From assembly GCF_019249215.1 (NCBI RefSeq), contig NZ_JAESDI010000019.1, positions 1-64,000 on the forward strand: 64,000 nt of DNA, read 5' to 3'. Under the pieces are notes generated by a model. That model was not told the DNA's origin and did not search any database. It saw only the letters and a list, made by a program, of their open reading frames with translations. Both the position numbers and the translations under genes were made by a program. The DNA is from Alteromonas lipotrueae (GTDB taxonomy: Bacteria; Pseudomonadota; Gammaproteobacteria; Enterobacterales; Alteromonadaceae). Below, piece by piece: positions 30,444-39,847 of this stretch. Position 1 is the stretch's first letter, and every line of letters begins with the position of its first letter.

Positions 30444-31011
30444 ATGCGCGCACTACGCGGGCTACGCCCGTTATGTTCCTTGCAATATCTACAGCAGCAT
30501 TAGCTTCTGCATTGGTTAATCGGCCCATTAAGAACACTTCAGAATCTTGCACTACCACGCTAACTTGTAAAGCTGGCACGCGTTCATCGGCCACTATCTT
30601 GGTGCGGACTTTTGATGCAAGCCAAATGTCGTTAGCTTGAGTTCCTGCGCCAATAGGCTCGCCAATGCGAATTTGATTGTGAATTTTCTTTAGGTAATCG
30701 ACTTCCTGAGCCCGTCTAACCGCTTCATCAATTAACGCTTGCGTGGGGGCTTGTCCGGTAAGCAAAGCAATGCCGTTATACATATCGACTTGTAGATTGG
30801 TTTGCTCTTTTAGTGCTTCACTTTTTGACCATTGATAAGCCACAGAGCGACCTGCGTTTTGGTCATCAAGTTGAGTACCAACGGTACGTCTGTCGTTCGC
30901 CACTTTTGCAGCCATTGCACCCGCGGCGCCAACCGCCACCACGCAGCCCTGTAATTGCATCACAAAAAGCAGTGATACAAGAGTAATAGTTAACGTTTTA
31001 ACTCGTTTCAT
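30430..31011 (-). CDS. dolP: DolP (YraP) outer-membrane lipoprotein with two BON domains
   Basis: A 193-residue lipoprotein from the ATG at 31011. The frame is open 46 codons further, into diaA, but only this start gives a lipoprotein signal peptide with lipobox LQGC and Cys23. Two BON domains follow: DMYNGIALLTGQAP...VDYLKKIHNQIRIG and VVVQDSEVFLMGRLT...VARVVRAFEII. DolP binds anionic phospholipids at the outer membrane and supports BAM-dependent assembly and division-site envelope integrity. It follows diaA by 13 nt, the same order as E. coli yraO-yraP. Confidence 0.92.
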   Translation of the reverse strand: MKRVKTLTITLVSLLFVMQLQGCVVAVGAAGAMAAKVANDRRTVGTQLDDQNAGRSVAYQWSKSEALKEQTNLQVDMYNGIALLTGQAPTQALIDEAVRRAQEVDYLKKIHNQIRIGEPIGAGTQANDIWLASKVRTKIVADERVPALQVSVVVQDSEVFLMGRLTNAEANAAVDIARNITGVARVVRAFEII

Positions 31012-31024
31012 AAATGGATAAACG

Positions 31025-31639
<615 letters not shown>

Positions 31640-31687
31640 TCAGGATATCAAGCAATTACTACTTTGAATGTACAATGCACATCAGTA

Positions 31688-31797
31688 TGTAGGAGGTAGG
31701 GCAGGCTGTAGCAAACCCTCTGCCGCATGGATGCGGCAGCGGAGCGCCCATGGATGGGTTCACCGCGAGTTTGCGTAAGCCTGCCCTACCTCCTGCA
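31688..31797 (-). repeat. Dispersed intercistronic hairpin element, copy C
   Basis: The arms TAGGAGGTAGGGCAGGCT (from 31690) plus TAGCAAAC pair with 31769-31795 over about 27-29 nt, with one small internal loop. The 52-nt core (31717-31768) has the inner stem CTGCCGCA/TGCGGCAG with TGGA loop (31720-31739), then CGGAGC, CCCATGGATGGG (31747-31758) and TTCACCGCGA. It is located between yraN and diaA, in the same orientation relative to transcription as copies A and B. Confidence 0.85.
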
Positions 31798-31818
31798 ATG
31801 CCTGACGTGCTGCGCTTT

Positions 31819-32160
31819 TTATCCAATATTTTTAAGCCACTGAAGGTCGCTTCCGTCAATGGCGATAACGTCTATGCGTAATGGGGTAGACGCGGGATTA
31901 AGGTTATTATCTAACAAATAGAACGCAAACGCAGCCTGAATTCGTTGAAGTTTCTTCATTGTGACAAATTCGGCGGCCTGACCATACTGTGACTTTTTGC
32001 GAAATTTCACTTCTACACAAACAATGGTGTCACCATCTTGCATAACAATATCAAGTTCACCACGTTTGGTTCGGTAGTTACGACAACGTAATGTAAGCCC
32101 TTGTTCCTCTAAATAGGTAACGGCCTTGTTTTCTGCTGCATTCCCTTGCAATACGGACAA
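31819..32160 (-). CDS. yraN: YraN family (UPF0102) putative endonuclease
   Basis: A 113-residue protein of the UPF0102 family with a restriction-endonuclease-like core: G-x-x-AE-x-x-A near the N-terminus, then GELDIVMQDGDTIVCVEVKFRK (about residues 35-56), which holds the D...ExK catalytic pattern. Family members are suspected nucleases linked to DNA processing; the role in vivo is unknown. It starts with TTG, two codons after the lpoA stop, and uses the GGAG in the last codons of lpoA as ribosome binding site, so it is coupled to lpoA. The gene order lpoA-yraN-diaA-dolP matches E. coli. Confidence 0.9.
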   Translation of the reverse strand: MSVLQGNAAENKAVTYLEEQGLTLRCRNYRTKRGELDIVMQDGDTIVCVEVKFRKKSQYGQAAEFVTMKKLQRIQAAFAFYLLDNNLNPASTPLRIDVIAIDGSDLQWLKNIG

Positions 32161-32166
32161 TGTAGT

Positions 32167-34119
32167 TTACTCCATTAGCATTTGCACGCGCTCGTTACGA
32201 ATAACGGCTTGAGGTAAGTTTCGTTCTACTTCACTGTTTTTATTCAGCGTAAGTGTACCGGTTAACCCGTCGAATGTTATGTACGACAGGGTGTTTAGCA
32301 TCCCTAATTGAGGAAGTAATTCGTAAGCATCTACACCGAAGGCGAACAGTCTATTTTGCAACGTACTGCGGTTGGGCCACGTTTGCTTAGTTTCTTGAGC
32401 AAGTTGTTGCCATTTATGGTTTGGCATCATCCACGGCATGTCGATAAAGCGTACGTTTTGCAAATCACGCCACTGGTTCTTGCCGCTGTTGTAGTCCATT
32501 GAACGAGAGGTCGCGTAAACAGGCACTTGTTTTCCATCGTACGGATTTAAGCTAGCTTCAATAATGGGGTTAAGAAGTTCGGTATCTTGTGGCGACGCGA
32601 ACGCAACAATGGTATCAATGTCTCGTCTGCTGCGGGGCATGTTGTAAACTTCTTCGTTCGTCATGTATTCAATTTGGTTAATACGCTGATTACTTTGCGC
32701 TACATCTAAGGCTTGGGTAATGCCCTCTCTTAGTGACTCGCTATCATTGAACGTCACTGAGGTGATGTTAGCCTTGCGGGCTTGGGCTTCATGTTCGTGC
32801 AACGTGTTCCAGCGCGCTTTAAATGCATCGTTCATACGTTGGTACAAGTTACTCTGTGCTGCAATAACAATAGGGGCTCTAAAGCCTTTGCTATAAATAA
32901 ACTCTGCAAGCTGATTGGCTTCATCTTCCGGCGCAAGGGCGAAATAATTGACCGCTGGTGCCATGGAGGAAGGTATCTCAGATTCATAGCTAACAGAATC
33001 AGAGTGTACTGACGTTGAGTTGTCTAAAATTGTCGGCATTTCATCTGGGCGGTTTAACGCCAACATGTTCACGCCGGGCGGTAACGCGGGTATTAATTGT
33101 TCAACGGTTTCTTTTAGTAGTGGGCCGACTATAAATTTAGCGTCGCCAATAGCGGCGACCATGGTTTGTGTATCAGCGTTGGTAGTATCAACAAACCGAA
33201 TGGCAGGCATACTATTTGGGTTGCTGCTTTGTTGAAGCTGTTGATAATAACCCGCCATAATGCCGTCTTTCACCGCTTCACCAGTAGCCGCAAGCCTTCC
33301 GCTCAGCGGCAATAGAACAACAAGTTCGCGAATTTGAGGGGCGGTTAGCGCCTGTGCTAATGCAACATCTTTGGGTAAATGCTTTGCCAACATATGGCCT
33401 GCATAAACCTGTTGATATTGCGTAATTGACCGATTCAACTGCTGCGGGTTTCGCACATTTTCAATGGTTAATTGACGAAGGGCAAAGAAGGGCTGCAACT
33501 TAGGGTATTGGTTTTCACTTTGCTTGAGCCTATCGGCAGGTATTTGGTTTAATAGCGACCACACCTTAGCGACTTTCTGTTCGTCTTCTAGCTCGGTAGA
33601 CAAAACGCTATTGGCCGCCTTAGCCCACAAACCTTGCTTGGCATAAAGGTCTGCTTGTAGCGCCGCAAGTTTGGCAACAAGGGCAGGGCTAGTATTTACA
33701 TCTTCCAGCATTGCAGTAAGTTGCGCTGGCGATGAAGAAGGGTCGTTCTGATATGCCATCGCAACATGTATGGCGTAGCTATCTTGCAACGAGGTAGCTA
33801 CACCGTCTTGTTTCATTTCAAATAAGATTTGCTGCGCTAAAATGGTATCGTCTTGAGCGATATAAAGGCCTACGGCATCTAGTAGTAACGTGTCTCGCTT
33901 CACTTTGTCTCGGGTTTGAAGCCATACTTTTTTAGCTTCTACCAGCTTGTGTTCTGGCGTGATATGCTTCTCTACTGGCGCTTCTACCGGCTCAGTATTG
34001 ATAATCTTCGGTGCCGAGGTGGGTTCAGGTGTGCTCCCGCAGCCTGCTAAAAATAGCATGCTGGTGGCTGTCGCCATTGCAAAGGTAATGCGCTTTGTAA
34101 AATGTCCAATGTGACCCAC
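32167..34119 (-). CDS. lpoA: LpoA, lipoprotein activator of penicillin-binding protein 1A
   Basis: LpoA is an outer-membrane lipoprotein that reaches through the periplasm to activate PBP1A in peptidoglycan synthesis. The frame runs up to an ATG at 34176, but a GTG at 34119 with GGAAA 6-7 nt upstream gives a normal lipoprotein signal peptide with lipobox LAGC and Cys27 (650 residues). The first half is TPR-like helical. The second half, from about residue 270, is a periplasmic-binding-protein-like fold starting ELVVLLPLSGRLAATGEAVKDGIMAGYY. It is divergent from rsmI, as in E. coli, and translationally coupled to yraN downstream. Confidence 0.93.
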   Translation of the reverse strand: MGHIGHFTKRITFAMATATSMLFLAGCGSTPEPTSAPKIINTEPVEAPVEKHITPEHKLVEAKKVWLQTRDKVKRDTLLLDAVGLYIAQDDTILAQQILFEMKQDGVATSLQDSYAIHVAMAYQNDPSSSPAQLTAMLEDVNTSPALVAKLAALQADLYAKQGLWAKAANSVLSTELEDEQKVAKVWSLLNQIPADRLKQSENQYPKLQPFFALRQLTIENVRNPQQLNRSITQYQQVYAGHMLAKHLPKDVALAQALTAPQIRELVVLLPLSGRLAATGEAVKDGIMAGYYQQLQQSSNPNSMPAIRFVDTTNADTQTMVAAIGDAKFIVGPLLKETVEQLIPALPPGVNMLALNRPDEMPTILDNSTSVHSDSVSYESEIPSSMAPAVNYFALAPEDEANQLAEFIYSKGFRAPIVIAAQSNLYQRMNDAFKARWNTLHEHEAQARKANITSVTFNDSESLREGITQALDVAQSNQRINQIEYMTNEEVYNMPRSRRDIDTIVAFASPQDTELLNPIIEASLNPYDGKQVPVYATSRSMDYNSGKNQWRDLQNVRFIDMPWMMPNHKWQQLAQETKQTWPNRSTLQNRLFAFGVDAYELLPQLGMLNTLSYITFDGLTGTLTLNKNSEVERNLPQAVIRNERVQMLME

Positions 34120-34258
34120 AGTCTGTTTCCTTTCACTTCGTTTAACGGCAAGTAGCGGCAAGTTTATCCTAACCACGATGAAAATCTACGTTTGCCGGCG
34201 TAAACTAGCCCAATGGCGTGGTACACTTTCTTTATTATTCGTTATTTTTATTGTTTAT

Positions 34259-35119
34259 ATGACCAATTTCGCCACCTTGTATATCGTTCCTACACCTATC
34301 GGCAACCTTGATGATATTAGCGCCCGCGCTATCGAGGTACTAAAACAGGTTAACTGGATTGCTGCGGAAGATACACGACACAGCTCCCGGTTATTACAGC
34401 ACTTCAGTATTTCTACACGTACCTTATCGCTGCATGATCATAATGAAGATAAACGTACCGCAATGCTGGTTCAGCGCTTAAAAGACGGCGAATCTGTAGC
34501 GTTAATCAGTGATGCGGGCACGCCATTAATTAGCGACCCTGGTTTTGTATTTGTTAGGCGCTGCCGGGAAGAATGTATTCCTGTTACCGCATTGCCAGGC
34601 CCATGTGCCGCTATTACCGCGCTAAGTGCTTCAGGGCTGCCAACAGACCGATTTATTTTTGAAGGCTTTTTACCGGTAAAAACACAAGCTAAAGACAACC
34701 AACTTGCTGCACTAAAAGAGCGTACTTGCACGAGCGTATTTTACGAAGCCCCACGCCGTATTTTAGCCACAATGAATGACATTGCCCGTGTGCTAGGAGA
34801 CAGGCACATTGTGGTCGCCAAAGAGCTTAGCAAGACCTTTGAAACCTATGTGAGTGGTACGCCAGGTGATGTTATTGATTATTTAGAAGCCGATGCAGCC
34901 CATCAAAAAGGTGAGTTCGTGGTGATGGTGTCGCCAGCCCAAGTGAATTTATCTGAAATATCGACTGAAGCCATGTCGCTTTTAACCACGTTATGTGATC
35001 ACATGCCGCTAAAAAAAGCTGCAGCTGTTGTGGCTGATCACTATGACTTGAAAAAGAATGCCTTGTACCAAGCAGGACTAGAAGCAAAAGGTGCGAAAGA
35101 AGTGAAAGAGACTGATTGA
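34259..35119 (+). CDS. rsmI: 16S rRNA (cytidine1402-2'-O)-methyltransferase
   Basis: RsmI methylates the 2'-hydroxyl of C1402 in the ribosomal P site using SAM. The protein has the tetrapyrrole methylase fold. It begins LYIVPTPIGNLDDISARAIEVL, then AAEDTRHSSRLLQHF, GLPTDRFIFEGFLP (PTDRF motif) and SVFYEAPRRI, all diagnostic. I take the ATG at 34259 (286 residues), because sequence before it (open to 34178) is unlike the family and contains what looks like promoter DNA, including an extended -10 TGGTACACT at 34219-34227. It is divergent from lpoA, as in many gammaproteobacteria. Confidence 0.93.
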   Translation: MTNFATLYIVPTPIGNLDDISARAIEVLKQVNWIAAEDTRHSSRLLQHFSISTRTLSLHDHNEDKRTAMLVQRLKDGESVALISDAGTPLISDPGFVFVRRCREECIPVTALPGPCAAITALSASGLPTDRFIFEGFLPVKTQAKDNQLAALKERTCTSVFYEAPRRILATMNDIARVLGDRHIVVAKELSKTFETYVSGTPGDVIDYLEADAAHQKGEFVVMVSPAQVNLSEISTEAMSLLTTLCDHMPLKKAAAVVADHYDLKKNALYQAGLEAKGAKEVKETD

Positions 35120-35232
35120 TCTCAGACCTATGGATTAAGGGTACCTATCTAAACAATATAGTTAACACGGGATAGGCTTAGCGCACTTTGCACTTTTGCT
35201 TATCACGTTAAGTATAAGGTTGGAGGATAGTT

Positions 35233-35496
35233 ATGAGTCAGCAAGTTTTGAAAATTGAGATGCCAGAGGGCAAATGGGTCGTCGATATTTTTGATAAATC
35301 CGGCGATTCTGGTGAATACGATTTAATTCACCCTAACACGCAGGTGAAGTTAGCCTTAGCCGATGAAATGCATGGATTTCGGTATAATCTTACAGGCCCT
35401 GAAGGTACGCCATTTGCTATTTATCTTGATGATACGGTTATCGCGGAAGGTACGGTAGATAAAAGCCAGAACCTTAACGGTACTGGTATTCTATAG
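35233..35496 (+). CDS. Small hypothetical protein (87 aa)
   Basis: An 87-residue acidic protein with a strong ribosome binding site (GGAGGATAGTT before ATG). It has no signal peptide or membrane helix. It seems all-beta: alternating strands KWVVDIFDKSG, GEYDLIHP, GFRYNLTGPEG, FAIYLDDTVIAEG, which suggests a small beta-sandwich or barrel. I do not recognise a family. It stands alone, downstream of rsmI and upstream of a shared bidirectional terminator. A hairpin TTGAGGCA/TGCCTCAA (35523-35549) follows its stop. Confidence 0.6.
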   Translation: MSQQVLKIEMPEGKWVVDIFDKSGDSGEYDLIHPNTQVKLALADEMHGFRYNLTGPEGTPFAIYLDDTVIAEGTVDKSQNLNGTGIL

Positions 35497-35591
35497 CGTT
35501 GATGCTAATCGATTACCGTCTATTGAGGCAATCATTTTCACTGCCTCAAAAAATATGTCTAATAAAACACCACGAATAAAAGAACCAAAAA

Positions 35592-35630
35592 AATGCCCGC
35601 TAGCGTTAACGCAGCGGGCATTTATTTTTT
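35592..35630 (+). terminator. Bidirectional terminator
   Basis: Stem AAATGCCCGCT / AGCGGGCATTT with a palindromic loop (GCGTTAACGC), followed by TATTTTTT on the plus strand and preceded by an A run that gives Ts on the minus strand. It serves both the 87-aa gene and nspC, which converge here. Confidence 0.85.
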
Positions 35631-35654
35631 TAGGTAAAAGTCGCTATCTACTGC

Positions 35655-36785
35655 TTATGACAAGCGGCCTTTAAAGTCTTCGTAAGTGAATTGGCGAACA
35701 ATTTCGAACTCCCCATTTTTACGCAAAATACCAATGGCAGGGTGTTCAACGCCGTTGAAGAATGACGTTTTCACCATGGTGTAGTGCATCATGTCTTCAA
35801 ACTGAACCCGATCGCCGGCTTTTAATGGCGCATCGAAGGAATAGGTATCAATCACATCGCCCGCTAAGCAGGAGTTTCCACCTAAGCGATAGTTGTAGGC
35901 TTTCTCGCCAGGTAACGACGCATTTAAAATTGTCGGCCGATAAGGCATTTCAAGTACATCAGGCATGTGCGCCGTGGCTGAAATATCTAAAATGGCAATA
36001 TCGCCATCGTTGTTTACCACGTCCACGACCTCTGCAATGAGCGGCCCTGTTTGCCACGCGACTGCAGAGCCAGGCTCTAAGATAACGTCTAAATGCGGGT
36101 AACGCTGTTTAAAATCGCTAAGGGTTTTAATCAGGTGGTCAACATCATAACCTTGGCTAGTCATCAAGTGGCCGCCACCTAAGTTTAACCACTTTAACTG
36201 ACCTAAATAATCGCCAAAGCGTTCCTCTATTGCTTTAAGCGTACGTTCGGTAGCGAATGAGTCACACTCACACAAGTTATGGCAATGGAAGCCGTCGATG
36301 CCCGATAAATCTACGCCTTCTAGTTCACTTACTCGAAGCCCCAATCGCGACCCCGGCGCTGCGGGGTCGTAAAGCGGGGTATCTGCTTCTTGATGCTCTG
36401 GATTAATACGCAACCCCAAAGACACGCCCGCAAGCGCATCTTTGCTCGCTTGCCATTGTGACAGACTATTGAACGACAAGTGATTCACCAGCGTCGCCAG
36501 CTCTTCTATATCCGCCTTTTTATACGCAGGAGAGTAGGCATGGACTTCTTTACCCATTTCAGCGGCTAATTTGGCTTCCCATACCGAACTTGCGGTTGCG
36601 CCATGTAAATAAGGTTTAATGATGTCGAAGCTCGACCACATTGAAAACCCTTTCAAAGCCAGAATAATTCTAACACCTGACTCGTCTTGTACACGCTTCA
36701 TCAACTCAAGGTTTCGGATGAGTTTTTCCTCTTCCAGCACATAGCAAGGAGAAGGGATATCTGTTCGTTGCGTTAAGTCTGCCAA
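35655..36785 (-). CDS. nspC: Carboxynorspermidine decarboxylase
   Basis: A 376-residue PLP enzyme of the alanine racemase-fold decarboxylase group. It decarboxylates carboxynorspermidine or carboxyspermidine to norspermidine or spermidine, the last step of the alternative polyamine route found in Vibrio and relatives. The PLP lysine is Lys45 in ILALKGFSMW. Further signatures are GLRINPEH, HCHNLCE (about residue 165), LNLGGGHLMT, ILEPGSAV and the C-terminal NSCLAGDVID with its active-site Cys. It follows the carboxynorspermidine dehydrogenase gene by 29 nt, completing the two-step pathway. Which polyamine is the real product cannot be told. Confidence 0.94.
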   Translation of the reverse strand: MADLTQRTDIPSPCYVLEEEKLIRNLELMKRVQDESGVRIILALKGFSMWSSFDIIKPYLHGATASSVWEAKLAAEMGKEVHAYSPAYKKADIEELATLVNHLSFNSLSQWQASKDALAGVSLGLRINPEHQEADTPLYDPAAPGSRLGLRVSELEGVDLSGIDGFHCHNLCECDSFATERTLKAIEERFGDYLGQLKWLNLGGGHLMTSQGYDVDHLIKTLSDFKQRYPHLDVILEPGSAVAWQTGPLIAEVVDVVNNDGDIAILDISATAHMPDVLEMPYRPTILNASLPGEKAYNYRLGGNSCLAGDVIDTYSFDAPLKAGDRVQFEDMMHYTMVKTSFFNGVEHPAIGILRKNGEFEIVRQFTYEDFKGRLS

Positions 36786-36814
36786 CCTTTATTTGCTCCA
36801 GTTACAGTGTTCTG

Positions 36815-38017
36815 TTACTTAGTGAATGGGCTGCTATCACACTCAAGTACATGCCAAGGAAGGCCGTGCTCGTTTAGCATATCCATGAATGGGTCTGGAT
36901 CAAATTGTTCCATGTTCCAAACACCGTTTTCTTTCCAAGTGCCGTTTAGCATTAGCGCAGCCCCAATCATGGCTGGAACACCTGTAGTGTAAGACACCGC
37001 TTGTGCACCCACTTCATCGTTACACTTAGCATGTTCACAGTTGTTGTAGATGAAAATGGTTTTTTCTTTACCATCTTTCACGCCAGTAATGTAAGTACCG
37101 ATACAGGTCATGCCGGTATAGCCTTCAGCTAGTGAACCTGGGTTAGGTAATACAGCCTTCAAGAACTCTAAAGGCACCACTTTTTGGCCTTGGAATTCAA
37201 CTGGTTCAATGCTGGTCATGCCTACGCCTTCTAAAACACGAAGGTGTGTGAGATATTCATCACCAAAGGTCATCCAAAAACGCGCACGTTTTAGGGTAGG
37301 GAAGTGCTTAACCAAAGATTCCAATTCTTCATGGAACATCAAGTATGACGCGCGCACACCAATATTTTGGTAATCTAAATCTTCACGCACGCTGAGTGGA
37401 TCGGTTTCTTTCCACTCGCCATTTTCCCAGAAACGACCACGTTGAGTAATTTCACGAATATTGATTTCAGGGTTGAAGTTGGTTGCAAACGCTTGACCAT
37501 GATCACCACCATTACAATCAACAATATCCAAATAGTGAATTTCGTCGAAATAGTGCTTAGCAGCGTAAGCGGTGTACACGTTGGTTACACCTGGATCGAA
37601 ACCACTGCCTAACAACGCCATAATGCCAGCGTCTTTAAATTTCTGCTGGTAAGCCCACTGCCAAGAGTATTCGAATTTTGCTTCGTCTTTTGGTTCGTAG
37701 TTTGCGGTATCAAGGTAGTCGGTGTTAGTGGCTAAACACGCGTCCATAATAGGCAAATCTTGATACGGTAATGCAAGGTTAATTACTAAGTCAGGCTTAA
37801 CATCATTAATAAGCGCTTCTACTTCTTTGGCGTTATCGGCATCAAGGGCGAATACGCCTTTAACGCGGTCTGCACCCACTTCTTGTTGCAATGCTTCACA
37901 CTTAGACACAGTGCGGCTGGCAAGAAAAATTTCGTCAAAGTGCTGAGGTAAACGTGCACACTTTTTTACGGTTACTGAGGCAACGCCGCCAGCACCAATA
38001 ATTAAAACGCGAGACAT
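36815..38017 (-). CDS. Carboxynorspermidine/carboxyspermidine dehydrogenase (saccharopine dehydrogenase family)
   Basis: A 400-residue NADPH-dependent enzyme joining aspartate beta-semialdehyde to diaminopropane or putrescine by reductive condensation. The Rossmann motif VLIIGAGGVASVTVKKCA is at the N-terminus. GSGFDPGVTNVYTAYA and the C-terminal saccharopine dehydrogenase-like part follow. The adjacent nspC gene defines the pathway and separates it from lysine-metabolism homologues. The substrate aspartate semialdehyde is also a branch point of threonine synthesis, encoded elsewhere in the window. Confidence 0.92.
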   Translation of the reverse strand: MSRVLIIGAGGVASVTVKKCARLPQHFDEIFLASRTVSKCEALQQEVGADRVKGVFALDADNAKEVEALINDVKPDLVINLALPYQDLPIMDACLATNTDYLDTANYEPKDEAKFEYSWQWAYQQKFKDAGIMALLGSGFDPGVTNVYTAYAAKHYFDEIHYLDIVDCNGGDHGQAFATNFNPEINIREITQRGRFWENGEWKETDPLSVREDLDYQNIGVRASYLMFHEELESLVKHFPTLKRARFWMTFGDEYLTHLRVLEGVGMTSIEPVEFQGQKVVPLEFLKAVLPNPGSLAEGYTGMTCIGTYITGVKDGKEKTIFIYNNCEHAKCNDEVGAQAVSYTTGVPAMIGAALMLNGTWKENGVWNMEQFDPDPFMDMLNEHGLPWHVLECDSSPFTK

Positions 38018-38167
38018 AATAATTAATCCCTAAATAAGCTAATGAATTTTGGGCTGAATGCTAGCAGACGATACCAAATTGGCAAGCAAAGACAGCATAG
38101 GTTCGACAAAAAATAGTCATCGTTAACACAAGGAAAACGAATAAGCGTAATTTATACGCGATAACGC

Positions 38168-38578
38168 CTATTCTGGCATTGTATTGATGGGAGGGGAAAC
38201 CACAATTTTGTCGCCCACTCGATAATAAGGATAGAGTAAAAGTTTTTCCTCGTCATTGGGGCAAGCAGCACTGATGGCGATAGCATCCAAGCGGGTGTGC
38301 TTTTGCGTTTCAACCGTCGCGGCATAAACGAGAATACTGTAACTTTCAGAGTCTGTAGTAGTGTCGATGATTCGCCACTGCAAACACTCTATAAGTTGAC
38401 TTTCATCGATACGATAATGGGTTTCTTCGCTAAACAAACAACCGACTTTGCCATTTTCATAGATAGCCGCGAAGGGATAGAAGACGGAACTGGTAGAAAG
38501 TACCAGTTCGCATAACTTGAGCGCCCTAGAAACCAATATATTTAAAGGGGGAGGTAAGCTACTTGTTCCTTTTATCAC
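38168..38578 (-). CDS. Hypothetical protein (136 aa)
   Basis: A 136-residue soluble protein with no signal peptide. It appears mixed alpha/beta: a helix near the N-terminus (ILVSRALKLCELVLS), then strands VFYPFAAIYENGKVGCLF and YSILVYAATVETQ, with a C-terminal YYRVGDKIVVSPP. The order of strands faintly recalls small domains that sense or bind nucleotides, but I recognise no family. It stands alone, with 150 nt to the carboxynorspermidine dehydrogenase gene and 136 nt to the PLP enzyme gene, all on the same strand. Confidence 0.6.
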   Translation of the reverse strand: MIKGTSSLPPPLNILVSRALKLCELVLSTSSVFYPFAAIYENGKVGCLFSEETHYRIDESQLIECLQWRIIDTTTDSESYSILVYAATVETQKHTRLDAIAISAACPNDEEKLLLYPYYRVGDKIVVSPPINTMPE

Positions 38579-38714
38579 GGTGCATCTCCTAACGATTATT
38601 GCGTTTGAACGAAAGCTATGAGTAACGCGAAGCTAGATACAACCAGGCTGTGCTTGTAGAAAATATTCCCCACAACCTCGATATTAGGTTAAACGAATGT
38701 GTAGGTCTATAAGA

Positions 38715-39773
38715 TCAAGGGATTTTATTTTTTCTGGCGCCCTGAATTCCACCAGTATGAACAATAATAAGTGTTTGTCCTTTTTTAAATGCCCCTTTTT
38801 CACATGCATTGGTCGAGAGATTCGTTGAAGCAAAATTTGCTAGCAAGTGCTTAAGTGCCCAAAACATTTTTCCAGAGTAAACCCCTTCAATTTCAAAAGG
38901 CATTGTTTGATTGAAGTTTTCACAGAATGCCTTCAAGTACGGGGGGATTTTCCCGTATCCGCCACAGTGAAAATCATGATTGATGCTGAATTGGCTTTTT
39001 GAGCAAGCACTAAGGGCTGATGTATGAGTGGGTGTAGAAGTATGAGCAAGATTAAAAGCAAGCCCCGGCTCAAGAAACTTTTCTACGAGTCCTTCTAGAT
39101 ATCCTTCTCCTTTTAATACGCCAATGCCAATAGCGTGTTGGTGGGGTGATAATGCAGAGGTTAACCCTGCCAAGGTCGTGCCACTGGCAACAGGAGCAAT
39201 AATACGGTCGAAAGGGATATCTATTTCGTTTACGACTTCTTGCACGCCTTTTAGCGCCGCCATTTGGCTGCCACCTTCAGGAATAATCAACGCATCGGGA
39301 AACTGAGTTCGTAGGCTCGCTAAATAAGTAGGCTCATCCCTTTGCTGATAGGTTTTTTTATTTACGTAGTGAACTTGAGCGCCCCATTTCACTAAATCCT
39401 GAATCATTGGGCTGGGGTGTTTTGTGTAGTCGCCGCGAATAATAGCGTGAAAAGGCACATTTAGCTGATGACATAAATAACCCAAAGCATGCAGATGGTT
39501 GGAAAACCCACCGCCAAAACTGACTACTGAGGAAGGTAGCTGGGTGTTCAAATCCGAGCGGAAACCCGCCTGCGAATTTAAAGCCATTTCTTGGTGCGTC
39601 AAAAGAGCAAACGCGTACTTTAATTTACGCCATTTGTTGCCTGAAATGACGGGATGTATTTTATCGTCCCGCTTAACAAACATTGATACATGTTCAGCAC
39701 CCTCCCAGTCTGGCGCAAAGGGCTCTAGTGGCGAGGGTAAACATAGGGCATCAGCAAAACTTTCAAAATTCAA
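38715..39773 (-). CDS. PLP-dependent enzyme, ACC deaminase/D-cysteine desulfhydrase family
   Basis: A 352-residue fold-type II PLP enzyme. The cofactor lysine is Lys47 in VISGNKWRKLKYA, followed by VVSFGGGFSNHLHALGYLC (substrate-carboxylate loop, about residues 83-102), IIPEGGSQMAALKG, and APVASGTTLAGL, the phosphate-binding loop. These are typical of the D-cysteine desulfhydrase/ACC deaminase group. True ACC deaminase is rare in marine bacteria, so breakdown of D-cysteine or another D-amino acid is more likely, but no specificity residue settles it. It ends a short run of leftward genes and is divergent from the chalcone isomerase-like gene. Confidence 0.82.
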   Translation of the reverse strand: MNFESFADALCLPSPLEPFAPDWEGAEHVSMFVKRDDKIHPVISGNKWRKLKYAFALLTHQEMALNSQAGFRSDLNTQLPSSVVSFGGGFSNHLHALGYLCHQLNVPFHAIIRGDYTKHPSPMIQDLVKWGAQVHYVNKKTYQQRDEPTYLASLRTQFPDALIIPEGGSQMAALKGVQEVVNEIDIPFDRIIAPVASGTTLAGLTSALSPHQHAIGIGVLKGEGYLEGLVEKFLEPGLAFNLAHTSTPTHTSALSACSKSQFSINHDFHCGGYGKIPPYLKAFCENFNQTMPFEIEGVYSGKMFWALKHLLANFASTNLSTNACEKGAFKKGQTLIIVHTGGIQGARKNKIP

Positions 39774-39847
39774 AACAAGCTATTCAAATGATCAATGTGG
39801 CAATTCCAACAGTATAACTAGAAGATAGATAAAGAAGGAACATGTAT

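Noticed and set aside
35523..35549. Hairpin TTGAGGCA/TGCCTCAA after the 87-aa gene as a terminator
   Set aside because: No T run follows on either strand. The stronger bidirectional terminator at 35592-35630 suffices.
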